64,000 bases of DNA from Flectonema sp. DT1601 (GCA_964019425.1 OZ025790.1:372001-436000), one strand, 5' to 3'; counted from the first letter of the stretch, positions 25,188 to 36,065 are shown. The notes: generated by a model from the sequence alone, not told the origin. Made by a program: numbers and translations.

Positions 25188-25949
25188 CATAGATGGAAGT
25201 GCCCTACAATTTGGAGGGCGTGTAGGGCGCTTGTAGGGCGCTTTTAATATAAATATTATTTTGGAGGGCGCTTTTTTTTACTTTTTTTATTACTATAAGA
25301 CAGCTAAGTTGACGGGGACTTACACTGACGCACAAGTATTTTGACGCAGAAGCCAAAAAAATTTTTTTTGACATGCTTGGCAGTCTTTCGGAAAAAAAAA
25401 AGGGTGTCAAGGGGTTCGAACCTGAGACCTCCAGGTCATGGTTCGGAGGTGAACAATGGCAAAAACAATGGGCCACTCCTTGAGAGCTTCCGGGCCTGCT
25501 GCAATCCCTGAAGCTGAAACTCATTTCAGTGGACGATGCATCCCAGATCTACAAGGAGCTGATTAGCCCGCAGAATGCACCGAGTCGAATATAAGGGATT
25601 CGAGGAGGGAGAGTGCGTTCTTGCTAACCTGTTAATAGGCCGGTCTTCACGGTACCGTGTGAGAAAAAAAAGAAGTTTACTGGTGTAAACTGATATCCCA
25701 GAGACGCATTTGATCGGGCGAACCGGAGAAAAGTCAAATAAGATGCGATTCGACCCTCGCTGAGGGCAGGGGTGTGTCAAAATGAGCTCGGCATTATATT
25801 AAATTTAATTAAAAAAGCGCCCTACGCGCCCTCCAGCGCCCTATTTTGGCCCTATTTTGGCCCTACAATGGCCCTATTTTGGCCCTACAAATTTTTGTGG
25901 CTGATTTTCACCAGGCGCCCTCCAAATTTGGAGGGCACTTCCATCTATG
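25188..25949. mobile_element. 762-bp terminal-inverted-repeat element, 6-bp target duplication
   Basis: The termini begin CATAGATGGAAGTGCCCT and are followed by GGAGGGCG motifs in inverted orientation. ATTCTT is duplicated on both sides (25182-25187 and 25950-25955), and the empty site is visible in other C units as TATATTCTTTTTATT. The interior has GGGTTCGAACC, resembling a tRNA B box but without a foldable tRNA, and tandem GGCCCTA motifs near the right end. No transposase frame: non-autonomous. A second copy lies at 38010-38748. Confidence 0.85.
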
Positions 25950-26068
25950 ATTCTTTTTATTTATTTTTAAAAAAAAAAACAATCAGTTTAGCGTCTTGAC
26001 CAGGACGGAAAGTAGACAGTAATCGACAAAGTCGATCGATAAGAAACAATGATAACATTGTTTATTTC

Positions 26069-26099
<31 letters not shown>

Positions 26100-26497
26100 C
26101 TTTTATTCATTTTTTAAAAGAAAAAACAATCAGTTTAGCGTCTTGACCAGGACGGAAAATAGAAATTAGTCGACAAAGTCGATCGATAAGAAACAATGAT
26201 AACATTGTTTATTCATTTTTTTTTTTTTTTTTTTAATCTTTTTATTTATTTTTTAAAGAAAAAAATAATCAGTTTAGCTTCTTGACCAGGACGGAAAATA
26301 GAAATTAGTCGACAAAGTCGATCGATAAGAAACAATGATAACATTGTTTATTCTTTTTTTTTTTTTTTTTTATATTCTTTTTATTTATTTAAAAAAAAAA
26401 AAAAAAAAAACAATCAGTTTAGCATCTTGACCAGGACGGAAAATAGAAAGTAATCGACATAGTCGATCGATAAAAAAAACAATGATAACATTGTTTA

Positions 26498-26528
<31 letters not shown>

Positions 26529-26655
26529 TTCTTTTTATTTATTTTTAGAAAAAAACAATCAGTTTAGCGTCTTGACCAGGACGGAAAACTGGAAGTAATC
26601 GACATAGTCGATCGATAAAAAAAACAATGATAACATTGTTTCATCTTTTATATTT
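25950..26655 (-). repeat. Repeat family C, reverse array (5 units)
   Basis: Continuation of the left arm after the TIR element, with the same three-palindrome units. Confidence 0.88.
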
Positions 26656-26659
26656 TTTA

Positions 26660-27357
26660 ATTTTTTTTTTATATTTGAAGAAAAGAAAGAAGAAAAAAAA
26701 AAAAAAACAAGCGGAATTGATCATAATGGGTGGCAGGGGTTGATATAACTTCATTTGAAAATTCTTCTTTTTTAATTTCTTTTTTTTTGAAATTTTTTTT
26801 TTTTTTATTTAACAGGAGTTAAGATCACTTACATGAGTTAACACAACACAGATACGAGAGTAGCAAACTGAGGTAACACTACCAATTCAACAAAAAATAA
26901 TCAGGATCGGACACAAGGAGGAGAGTTCATTCTACCTCTCACTGTCCTTGCTGGTATCTTAAGTGTCTTGGTATCTCTTTTGTGTCGGTATCTCGGAAGT
27001 GCTGGTATCTCGTATGTGTGTTGGTATCTCTTGCGTGTTGGTATCTCTTGCACATAAGAAAAAATATTGAGTTAACATGATCAGTTTTATTTAAAAATTA
27101 AAGACAGACCGGAACTATTTGAAAATAAAATGTAGATGGGAAACAGTGAAAATTAAAATGAATGATAAAATTAAATGAGATTTAAGACATAACAGACCAG
27201 ATAGAGAGTAATAAAGGGAAAAGGAAAACGGAAAGGGTTCATTCACTTAGTTAAAGTTAAGACCGATTAGTCAGTTTAAGGTCTTGACTAGGACCAACAA
27301 AAAAAAAAAATAAATAAATAAATAAATAAATAAATAACGATCAAGCTGAGCTGATCT
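26660..27357. repeat. E module, centre of composite element 2
   Basis: Shares GCGGAATTGATCATAATGGG, the GGAGTTAAGATCACTT block, the GGTATCTC micro-repeat (about 26949-27055) and a GGTCTTGACTAGGACC palindrome with 6867-8536. It is shorter and lacks the MITE and the 205-bp duplication. Confidence 0.7.
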
Positions 27358-28482
27358 TGTTAATAAACAATATTATCATTGTTTTTATCGATCGACTTTG
27401 TCGACTAATTTCTATTTTCCGTCCTGGTCAAGATGCTAAACTGATTGTTTTCTAAAAATAAATAAAAAGAATAAAAAAAAAAAAAAAAAAGGGAATAAAC
27501 AATGTTATCATTGTTTTTTTTTATCGTTCGACTTTGTCGACTAATTTCTATTTTCCGTTTCTTTTTCTTTAAAGAATAAATAAAAAGAATTTAAAATAAA
27601 AAAAAAGAATAAACAATGTTATCATTGTTTTTTTATCGATCGACTATGTCGATTACTTTCTATTTTCCGTCCTGGTCAAGACGCTAAACTGATTGTTTTT
27701 TTTTTCAAAATTAATAAAAAAGAATATAAAAAAAAAAAAAAAAAAAAAGAATAAACAATGTTATCATTGTTTTTTTTTATTGTTCGACTTTGTTGACTAA
27801 TTTCTATTTTCCGTTTTTTTTCTTTAAAAAATAAATAAAAAGAATTTAAAATAAAAAAAAAGAATAAACAATGTTATCATTGCTTTTTTTTTATCGTTCG
27901 ACTTTGTCGACTAATTTCTATTTTCCGTTTCTTTTCTTTAAAGAATAAATAAAAAGAATTTAAAATAAAAAAAAAGAATAAACAATGTTATCATTGTTTT
28001 TTTATCGATCGACTATGTCGATCACTTTCTATTTTCCGTCCTGGTCAAGACGCTAAACTGATTGTTTTTTTTCAAAATTAATAAAAAAGAATATAAAAAA
28101 AAAAAAAAAAAAAGAATAAACAATGTTATCATTGTTTTTTTTTTATCGTTCGACTTTGTCGACTAATTTCTATTTTCCGTTTCTTTTCTTTAAAGAATAA
28201 ATAAAAAGAATTTAAAATAAAAAAAAAGAATAAACAATGTTATCATTGTTTTTTTATCGATCGACTATGTCGATCACTTTCTATTTTCCGTCCTGGTCAA
28301 GACGCTAAACTGATTGTTTTTTTTTCAAAATTAATAAAAAAGAATATAAAAAAAAAAAAAAAAAAGAATAAACAATGTTATCATTGTTTTTTATCGATCG
28401 ACTATGTCGATCACTTTCTATTTTCCGTCCTGGTCAAGACGCTAAACTGATTGTTTTTTTTTTCAAAATTAATAAAAAAGAA

Positions 28483-28513
<31 letters not shown>

Positions 28514-30145
28514 GAATAAACAATGTTATCATTGTTTTTTTTATTGTTCGACTTTGTTGACTAATTTCTATTTTCCGTTTTTTTTCTTTAAAAAATAAAT
28601 AAAAAGAATTTAAAATAAAAAAAAAAAAAAAACAATGTTATCATTGTTTTTTTTTATCGTTCGACTTTGTCGACTAATTTCTATTTTCCGTTTCTTTTCT
28701 TTAAAGAATAAATAAAAAGAATTTAAAATAAAAAAAAAGAATAAACAATGTTATCATTGTTTTTTTTATCGTTCGACTTTGTTGACTAATTTCTATTTTC
28801 CGTTTTTTTTTTCTTTAAAAAATAAATAAAAAGAATTTTAAAAAAAAAAAAAAAAAAAAAAAAGAATAAACAATGTTATCATTGTTTTTTTATCGATCGA
28901 CTATGTCGATCACTTTCTATTTTCCGTCCTGGTCAAGACGCTAAACTGATTGTTTTTTTTCTTCAAAATTAATAAAAAAGAATATAAAAAAATACAAAAA
29001 AAAGAATAAACAATGTTATCATTGTTTTTTTTATCGTTCGACTTTGTTGACTAATTTCTATTTTCCGTTTTTTTTTTCTTTAAAAAATAAATAAAAAGAA
29101 TTTTAAAAAAAAAAAAAAAAAAAAAAAGAATAAACAATGTTATCATTGTTTTTTTATCGATCGACTATGTCGATCACTTTCTATTTTCCGTCCTGGTCAA
29201 GACGCTAAACTGATTGTTTTTTTTTCAAAATAAAAAAAAATATTAAAAAAAAAAATAAAAAAAAAGAATAAACAATGTTATCATTGTTTTTTTTTATCGT
29301 TCGACTTTGTTGACTAATTTCTATTTTCCGTTTTTTTTTCTTTAAAAAATAAATAAAAAGAATTTAAAAAAAAAAAAAAAAAAAAGAATAAACAATGTTA
29401 TCATTGTTTTTTTTATCGATCGACTATGTCGATTACTTTCTATTTTCCGTCCTGGTCAAGACGCTAAACTGATTGTTTTTTTTTTCAAAATTAATAAAAA
29501 AGAATATAAAAAAATACAAAAAAAAGAATAAACAATGTTATCATTGTTTTTTTTTATCGTTCGACTTTGTCGACTAATTTCTATTTTCCGTTTTTTTTCT
29601 TTAAAAAATAAATAAAAAGAATTTAAAATAAAAAAAAAAAGAATAAACAATGTTATCATTGTTTTTTTTATCGATCGACTATGTCGATTACTTTCTATTT
29701 TCCGTCCTGGTCAAGACGCTAAACTGATTGTTTTTTTTTCAAAATTAATAAAAAAGAATATAAAAAAAATAAAAAAAAAAAAGAATAAACAATGTTATCA
29801 TTGTTTTTTTTTATCGTTCGACTTTGTTGACTAATTTCTATTTTCCATTTTTTTTCTTTTTAAAAATAAATAAAAAGAATTAAAATAAAAAAAAAAAAAA
29901 GAATAAACAATGTTATCATTGTTTTTTTATCGATCGACTATGTCGATTACTTTCTATTTTCCGTCCTGGTCAGGACGCTAAACTGATTGTTTTTTCTTTA
30001 AAAATAAATAAAGAGAATAAAAAAAAAAAAAAAAAGGAATAAACAATGTTATCATTGTTTTTTTTTTATCGATCGACTATGTCGATTACTTACTATTTTC
30101 CGTCCTGGTCAAGACGCTAAACTGATTGTTTTTTCTTTAAAATAA
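27358..30145 (+). repeat. Repeat family C, forward array (about 22 units)
   Basis: The longest forward array in the window. Units with and without the CTGGTCAAGACGCTAAACTG hairpin alternate fairly regularly, giving a higher-order period of about 250-280 bp. It is interrupted at a TTAA by the piggyBac element. Confidence 0.9.
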
Positions 30146-30149
30146 TTAA

Positions 30150-31775
30150 CCCTCTAATAAGAGGCCAAAAACCCTGTTTTTGAGAAAAATCGAAAAATTT
30201 GACATAGGGGAAAAGGGGTGTGGGGAAAAATACAAAAAAATTACAGGGTGAAAGACACCCCCCCGCGCATTGAAAAAAAACTGAGGTCAGCCCACAAGGG
30301 GGCCAAAATAACTTGAGAAATGCAACAACAGCCTAAAAAAACGCTGTTGCTTAGGACCCCTGGGTTCGCTTTGATTTTAGCAATGTTGTAGGAGTAGAGT
30401 GCTTCCGTTTCATGTTTTTCGGTGGGATATGATTGTGTGGGGCAAAGGTATCTTTTTTTGAGAACAAATCCGTGAACTGCAGTCCCCAAAAATATCAAAT
30501 TTTCGTAGGTAGTGACATTTTGTGTGAGTTTGGTGTGTTCCATGACCAATAAGTTGAGAACATGGCCTTTTTTTGAACTGAGCATATGTCCCGACGTCTT
30601 TTTCAGACTTCTTTTGGAGGGTGAAAACATTGAAGATAGAAATCTCTAACAAGTAGTGAAAGACTTTCAGGGTCCAGCGTTTTGTCATCAGAGTTCTTCT
30701 TGCCTTCCCCCTGATACCGTCTACGAGGTCAACACCACCCATCAGTTTGTTGTACTGATGGATCTGTACCGGTAAGTCGATGGTCACTTTTTGATGGATT
30801 TCCTTATTTTAGTCCATCACGTGGCTGTCTCATAATTCTCCTCGAGAGGCAATGTGCTGAAGACATGTACTTCTTTTGGATTGCCCCTGAATATATGTGA
30901 TGCACATTGTGCATTATGTGATGCACATTGTGCTAGGACTGAAAGTACGAGGCAGAGAACTTCTCCACCCGTCCCTGCGCCTCCGCCTTATTGATCTCGG
31001 ACCATTTGGGAACTATTGTTTCCCAAAAGCTGTGGATTTTGTAGAGCTTGTCAGCAGGTACGGGGTTGGTGACAGTGTAAAACTTTAGATTGGTTCGAAT
31101 TTAGAGGAACCGATCTCAGGAAGCGAAGTGGGGTGTGTACGCTGGGTCTGATGTACCGTTCCTGTAATCTGAGATATTTGGTTTATCACAGAGACCCACG
31201 AGGATATTGAGTCCTAAAGAGAGTTTGAGTTCAGCTACGTTAAGATTGAGTGCCTAGTTGTTGCTGCAGTGCGAAATCATCTCGTCACCTTTGGGGTGAA
31301 CACAAGTTCAAATTTCTGCAGTTCCTTCATCAATTTCAGGTCTGACATGTCCTGCAAGGACCGCCGAAACGTGTGTCGTTTTACCTTGGTGATTTTCTTG
31401 CTCCATTTCAGAGGGGAAATGCTTGGCTCTATTGTACTCTTTTCATCGCTCGAAGAAGACTCAGGAGCACCCAAATCTGGGATAGGTGACCCTACTGAAT
31501 CATTTTCGATGGAAATAGTTTTAGGGATTTTAATTTTTGGCTGAAAACATGGGATAGTCATGGGCAACCTGGCTAAGACTGTTCCCAGTGCAGAAAAAAA
31601 AAAATGAACTTTTTCTCAGAAAAAGCTGGTGATTTTTGCAGCACGATCCCACATAAAATTTGTCGTTTTTGGGCAGCTCTGGCTCCACCCTTGTACTCAC
31701 AAGGTACATTTTTCCCCTTTGTCAAAAAAAAAAAAACGCGAAAGGCCACTATAGTGGCCTTCAGGGCTTAAAGGG
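30150..31775 (-). mobile_element. piggyBac transposon, decayed, in a TTAA site
   Basis: TTAA lies on both sides (30146-30149 and 31776-31779). The ends are CCCTCTAA... on the left and ...TTAAAGGG on the right (CCCTTTAA in inverted sense), each followed closely by AGGCC. This is the TTAA-specific CCCT/CCCY end structure of piggyBac. It lies inside a C unit and carries a broken transposase on the minus strand. At 1.6 kb it is shorter than typical autonomous copies of about 2.4 kb, so it has probably lost internal sequence. Confidence 0.9.
30241..31567 (-). pseudogene. piggyBac transposase remnant
   Basis: The C-terminal part of the catalytic domain is readable at 30410-30787: YNKLMGGVDLVDG followed by a KRWTLKVFHYLLEISIFNVF-type segment, the hallmark of the DDE_Tnp_1_7 (piggyBac) family. 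Upstream, about 30840-30900 encodes VHVFSTLPLEENYETAT in another frame, the conserved VxVLST-like stretch, followed by stops. The N-terminal part (31277-31567) is acidic and Ser/Pro-rich, as piggyBac N-termini often are. At least two frame changes and a missing middle section make it non-functional. The Cys-rich tail is not recognisable. Confidence 0.8.
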
Positions 31776-31779
31776 TTAA

Positions 31780-31782
31780 AAA

Positions 31783-31815
<33 letters not shown>

Positions 31816-31955
31816 AATAAACAATGTTATCATTGTTTTTTTTTCTATCGATCAACTATGTCGATTAATTTCTATTTTCCGTCCTGATCGAGACGCTAAA
31901 CTGATTGTTTCCTTTTTTTAAATAATAAATAAGAAAAAAAAAAAAAAAAAAAAAA
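31780..31955 (+). repeat. Repeat family C, one unit beyond piggyBac
   Basis: Single forward unit completing the array before the D module begins at GAGCATCTCCC. Confidence 0.85.
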
Positions 31956-32082
31956 AGAGCATCTCCCTGCTATCCCTCATATCCCCACAATAATATTATA
32001 CCTTTTCATTTTCTCTTTCCTTTTCTGGTCTTTTTTTTTTTCTTTTTTTTCCTTTTTCATACAACGTTTTTTATTTATATAT

Positions 32083-32103
32083 CAGTCATTCCTTTTTTTT
32101 GCG
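32083..32103 (+). repeat. Left terminal inverted repeat of the 3-kb transposon
   Basis: CAGTCATTCC followed by eight T and GCG; it is the exact reverse complement of 35054-35074. Confidence 0.9.
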
Positions 32104-32505
32104 AACAAATTCTGGACAATGAAAAATTTTTTCAAAAAAAAATGGTAAAAATTTCGATCGAAGCGGCATTTTAATGCGCTGCATCGTTGGGTTCATTTCC
32201 GTCCGAAATCGGGAGGTTGGCATCACATACTTGTCACCTGAATCGAGAAAAGAGATTTTGTGGTCTACTAAATCAGCTCAGCCGTGGACAAGTACCAAAA
32301 CTAAAAATTAATCGAAGGGTCTAATTTTACACTGCTGGCCCAGCGGGATCCAGAGAAAAAATAATCGAGCAAAAATATATTAAAGAGTACTAAGCATGTG
32401 CCGGTGAGCCAGATTGTTACTACCAGTTTTTTTGGACCTACTTTGATACTTAATGAAAACCCTCGTACAACACTTTTTTTATATGAAGTCACAACTTATG
32501 ATGAA

Positions 32506-34701
32506 TTATGAGCTATCTGAGCCACATGAAGTGATATCATCATCATCATCATCATAGCTAGTGCTGATGGAAGACTTCTCATACTCGGAAGAAGTGCTGT
32601 CTGACTCCTCAGTAGTGCTATCTGACCCCTCGGAGGTACTACTTGGCGGGTGAGATGTGACTATTTTATATCCAACAGATCCCTGTATTTGCTCACAAAG
32701 ATCGTAGTCACCTGTGATGCAGAGGGTACAAAAGCATGAAACGGCGCGATATCCCATTGTAAAGTCTTGTACTTCATTTTGATAACCCCTCACTAGTGAG
32801 CGGAAGGAGAAGAAGTTACTACGGATACCGGTCAAGATTATCTCTCCGTGTCTAGGGGATATGTCGGTAATGTCAGGTAGGAAATTAAATACTCGCTCCG
32901 AGATGGGTTTGGAGGAATCAGTGATAGTCATCTTAGTGCGGGCAACTTCAAAAAGAGATTTCGCATCACTTATTTCACCTGTCAAATTGTAGCGATGTAC
33001 AGAGCGACCAATGTCAAGAGCAAACCTCTTCAATTGGTAGCCCTCAGAATCCCATGGTCCCTTACCATGTCCTGTAGGAAAGCAGTCCCATGTTACATCT
33101 ATATCTATTGCTGCCATCCAGCCAAGCATGTATTTAACTTTGAAGTGATTTCCTCCATCGCTAAAAATGTGGAAGTGAGCAAAATCATCCTGCAGCGTAT
33201 CCAGCAAGTGTGACAGAGCCTTGCAGACAGCTGGAAAAGTCTGAGTGAGATTGTTTGATATATAATAGTGGGTAGTGTATTGAATTATCCAACCAGGGTG
33301 CTTTTCAGTTGAAATCTTTTTTCCAACAAGGAATACCAGAATTGAGCTCTTCTTCTTCTGATAGTTGTCCTGCTGAAGTTGCTCAATTGGGCTGTGGACA
33401 AACTTCGCAGAGTAATCGACGAAGATGACGCAGTGCCCTGCAGGTAGGTTCTCTAGGAGCTGTCTACGGGCAGTATCGCAGCATTTGTTGGCATACTGAT
33501 GTTTGGTGAATACAAGTACTTCCTTCTTGAAAGCGAGCAAGAAGTTACAAAGGGGAAGTGTTTTCTCAACTGACTTGAGCAACTTGACAGCACCCTCCGT
33601 AACATTTTGAAAATCCAAGAATGTCACCTCTTCACGCAAGTCCGCAGCAGATAGATTGTTGGGAAACAGGGTTTCCAACTTATTGCATGTCTTGCATATA
33701 CCGAAAGCACACAAGTAGGATTCCTGACATAATACGAATTCTGTCAGTTGCTTCAAGCCTTTCAACTTTGGAATGCCGTTGAGTCTGATCTTCTGATGAG
33801 CCTGAAGCTTCCTGTAGCATGCGAGATGCCACCTACAGTGGCAACGAGTTGAGCTTGGTATCCTACAAATATTCCGTGGTCTCAATGACATGAAATATGA
33901 GTGGGATACCTCACCGCGATATTTGCAGTACTCACTCCAAGCATGTTGATACGGGTGTCTGCACCACCTCCTAAAGACTTTAATACTTTCCCCGTCTCTT
34001 ATTATCCAGCGTTCTTTGCGTGACTCGTCTGGTTCTGATGCTTCGGATATCCACCATTCGGTGATATTCTGAGCGAGGCTCCGGTTTCCTGATTTCCACG
34101 ATGGTGTAGTTGGTGACAGTATTCGATGTAGCTGACTTCGGATTTTATTTAATCGAAACAGTCTTTCAATATCACTCTTACTGTGGCGTTCTAACATTGC
34201 TTCGAGAATGGGTAACCTGTTGCTAGCAGGCAGATCATTGATACTGCTGATGAGTGAGTCTTGCAGTTCTTCCATAGTCAGGGAAGTGTGATTGCAAGTT
34301 TGCTGCTTAACCCTTTTTACTGGTGTTGATGGAGAGTCCCTCTTGCACTTTGTGGCATTTCGCAAGTGCGAATAACATGAAGTGCAAATACAGTTTTCAG
34401 GGGCATACATAGGTACACCCAGAATAACCCGACCATCATCCGAAACAGGGCGTAGCGACTTAACGCGTCTTGTCTTCCGAGTCTGCCGTTTGCAATCGTA
34501 ATTCAACGATGCACAATCTCTGCTGTTGACATCCCTTCTAAAACCCCAGGTCATTCCTATCTCTTTCACACATGGATTGCAGACACATGACTCAGAAGTA
34601 ACATTCTCAGCACGTTGAATCAATGTTTTGACAACTACTTCAGGGAAGCTTCCAACAAGTGGGCCATTATCACCACCACAGATGCAACATTTTCCTGACA
34701 T
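32506..34701 (-). CDS. Putative DDE-type transposase, 731 aa
   Basis: The only long frame in the 3-kb TIR element, so probably its transposase. N-terminal Cys pairs (CCIC at 5-8, CVCNPC at 39-44, CICTSC at 104-109) look like zinc fingers for end binding. A middle Cys/His-rich stretch lies at 279-340. The presumed RNase H-like core has Asp429 (IFVDYSAKF), Asp515 (FSDGGNHFK) and the GHGKGPWDSEG motif (544-554) with Asp551/Glu553 as the likely third acidic residue. The C-terminus is Ser/Glu-rich and ends in an Asp run (717-722). The FSDGG and HGKGP-type motifs occur in uncharacterised eukaryotic transposase-like proteins, but I cannot assign a superfamily with confidence. Start: the first ATG, 373 bp inside the right TIR. 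No internal stop. Confidence 0.75.
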   Translation of the reverse strand: MSGKCCICGGDNGPLVGSFPEVVVKTLIQRAENVTSESCVCNPCVKEIGMTWGFRRDVNSRDCASLNYDCKRQTRKTRRVKSLRPVSDDGRVILGVPMYAPENCICTSCYSHLRNATKCKRDSPSTPVKRVKQQTCNHTSLTMEELQDSLISSINDLPASNRLPILEAMLERHSKSDIERLFRLNKIRSQLHRILSPTTPSWKSGNRSLAQNITEWWISEASEPDESRKERWIIRDGESIKVFRRWCRHPYQHAWSEYCKYRGEVSHSYFMSLRPRNICRIPSSTRCHCRWHLACYRKLQAHQKIRLNGIPKLKGLKQLTEFVLCQESYLCAFGICKTCNKLETLFPNNLSAADLREEVTFLDFQNVTEGAVKLLKSVEKTLPLCNFLLAFKKEVLVFTKHQYANKCCDTARRQLLENLPAGHCVIFVDYSAKFVHSPIEQLQQDNYQKKKSSILVFLVGKKISTEKHPGWIIQYTTHYYISNNLTQTFPAVCKALSHLLDTLQDDFAHFHIFSDGGNHFKVKYMLGWMAAIDIDVTWDCFPTGHGKGPWDSEGYQLKRFALDIGRSVHRYNLTGEISDAKSLFEVARTKMTITDSSKPISERVFNFLPDITDISPRHGEIILTGIRSNFFSFRSLVRGYQNEVQDFTMGYRAVSCFCTLCITGDYDLCEQIQGSVGYKIVTSHPPSSTSEGSDSTTEESDSTSSEYEKSSISTSYDDDDDDITSCGSDSS

Positions 34702-35053
34702 AATTGCTACTAAGAAGAACTGGGTCGATTAGTAAGTAAAAAATGCAACTCTCTTGAGGGTGGGGAAAAAAAAAAAAAAAAAGTAAAAAAAAAAAATTAG
34801 GGGTGTTTTTTACTCAGATTTTCTCGATCTTTCCATTCCAGGTCTGGGATTAATATTTATCATTGAGTAGTACCAAGGAAATCTTGTAAAGAGACGTTTA
34901 TCTCTTTTTAGCAGCACTTACCATGTTTAAAAGTATATCCCTATGCCTAATTTTACAGATCGCACCCTCCCCGATTTCAAAAAATAAAAAATCGAGCAAA
35001 AGTAACATATCGTGTACCCTTGCTCAGGCGGTGAGAAAATGGTGTTTTTTGTA

Positions 35054-35074
35054 CGCAAAAAAAAGGAATGACTG
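35054..35074 (-). repeat. Right terminal inverted repeat of the 3-kb transposon
   Basis: CGC, eight A, GGAATGACTG; it mirrors 32083-32103. Confidence 0.9.
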
Positions 35075-35137
35075 ATATATATTTTTTTTTTTTTTTTTTT
35101 TTCATGTTTGATTATTTCCTCTTCATTTTTTTTTTTC

Positions 35138-35170
<33 letters not shown>

Positions 35171-35288
35171 TTCTCTGCCTCTCTCTTAATTCTGTTCGTT
35201 TCTTTGAAACGAAAATTCATTTGAATATTATTCCTTGGTCAGCAACCATCATTGTCGCCCTTTGGGCCTGTTAAAAAAAATAAAAATA

Positions 35289-35377
35289 AATTTCGATAAA
35301 GTGGGAAGAAAGTTTACATCGGGAATAGGGCAGGAGCCAAAAGCTCCCAGTCCGTTACTTCCCACTTTATCGAAATT
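35289..35377. mobile_element. 89-bp minimal copy bounded by two composite termini
   Basis: AATTTCGATAAAGTGGGAAG (35289-35308) and its exact reverse complement (35358-35377) enclose only the GGAGC/GCTCC hairpin and flanking D sequence. The left copy ends the D arm of composite element 2; together they look like a solo end or tip-to-tip fusion. Confidence 0.6.
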
Positions 35378-35841
35378 CATTGTTTTTTCTTTAAAAAATA
35401 AATAAAAAGTTAAAAAAAAAAAAAAAAAGGAATAAACAATGTTATCATTGTTTTTTTATCGATCGACTATGTCGATTACTTTCTATTTTCCGTCCTGGTC
35501 AAGACGCTAAACTGATTGTTTTTTCTTTAAAATAATTAAAAGGATTTAAAAAAAAAAAAAAAAAAAAAAGAATAAACAATGTTATCATTGTTTTTTTTTC
35601 TATCGATCGACTATGTCGATTAATTTCTATTTTCCGTCCTGATCGAGACGCTAAACTGATTGTTTCCTTTTTTTTAAATAATAAATAAAAAAAAAAAAAA
35701 ATAAAAAAATAAAAAAAAAGAGCATCTCCCTGCTATCCCTCATATCCCCACAATAATATTATACCTTTTCATTTTCTCTTTCCTTTTCTGGTCTTTTTTT
35801 TTTTTTTTTTTTTTTTTTTTCCTTTTTCATACAACGTTTTT
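35378..35841 (+). repeat. Fragment of composite element: C (2 units) and truncated D
   Basis: The forward C array to about 35710 and the D sequence up to CATACAACGTTTTTT are cut directly against the left terminus of the next composite at 35842. Confidence 0.8.
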
Positions 35842-36034
35842 TGAATTCGATAGAGTGGGAAGTAACGGACTGGGAGCTTTTGGCTCCTGCCCTATTCCCG
35901 ATGTAAACTTTCTTTTTATTTTTTATTTTTTTTTAACAGGCCCAGAGGGCGACAATGACTGTTGCTGACCAAGGAATACTATTCAAATGAATTTTCGTTT
36001 CAAAGAAACGAACAGAATTAAGAGAGAGGCAGAG

Positions 36035-36065
<31 letters not shown>

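Larger units (their letters stand above)
32083..35074 (-). mobile_element. 2,992-bp DNA transposon with intact-looking transposase
   Basis: 21-bp perfect terminal inverted repeats begin CAGTCATTCC, then a T run and GCG, at 32083-32103 and 35054-35074. It is inserted in the TTATTTATATTTT stretch of a D module; the intact site is visible at about 9610 and 16090. The flanks are ATATAT on both sides, so the exact duplication length cannot be resolved. It carries one long gene on the minus strand. Matching ends and an unbroken frame suggest a young, possibly autonomous copy. Confidence 0.85.
24454..35288. mobile_element. Composite foldback-type element 2, with three nested transposons
   Basis: The order is truncated D (24454-24583), reverse C (24584-26655, interrupted by a TIR element), E (26660-27357), forward C (27358-31955, interrupted by piggyBac), D (31956-35288, interrupted by a 3-kb transposon). 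Removing the nested elements leaves the same D-C-E-C-D order as 3714-9906. The right end is the AATTTCGATAAAGTGGGAAG terminus; the left end is broken inside D. The composite reading is inference; the module order is observed. Confidence 0.55.

Noticed and set aside
25380-25460. tRNA gene suggested by GGGTTCGAACC
   Set aside because: No acceptor, anticodon or T stem pairs around it on either strand.
27358-30145. CRISPR-like array
   Set aside because: The regular spacing is of whole palindromic units with A/T runs, not constant repeats with unique spacers, and the DNA is eukaryotic.
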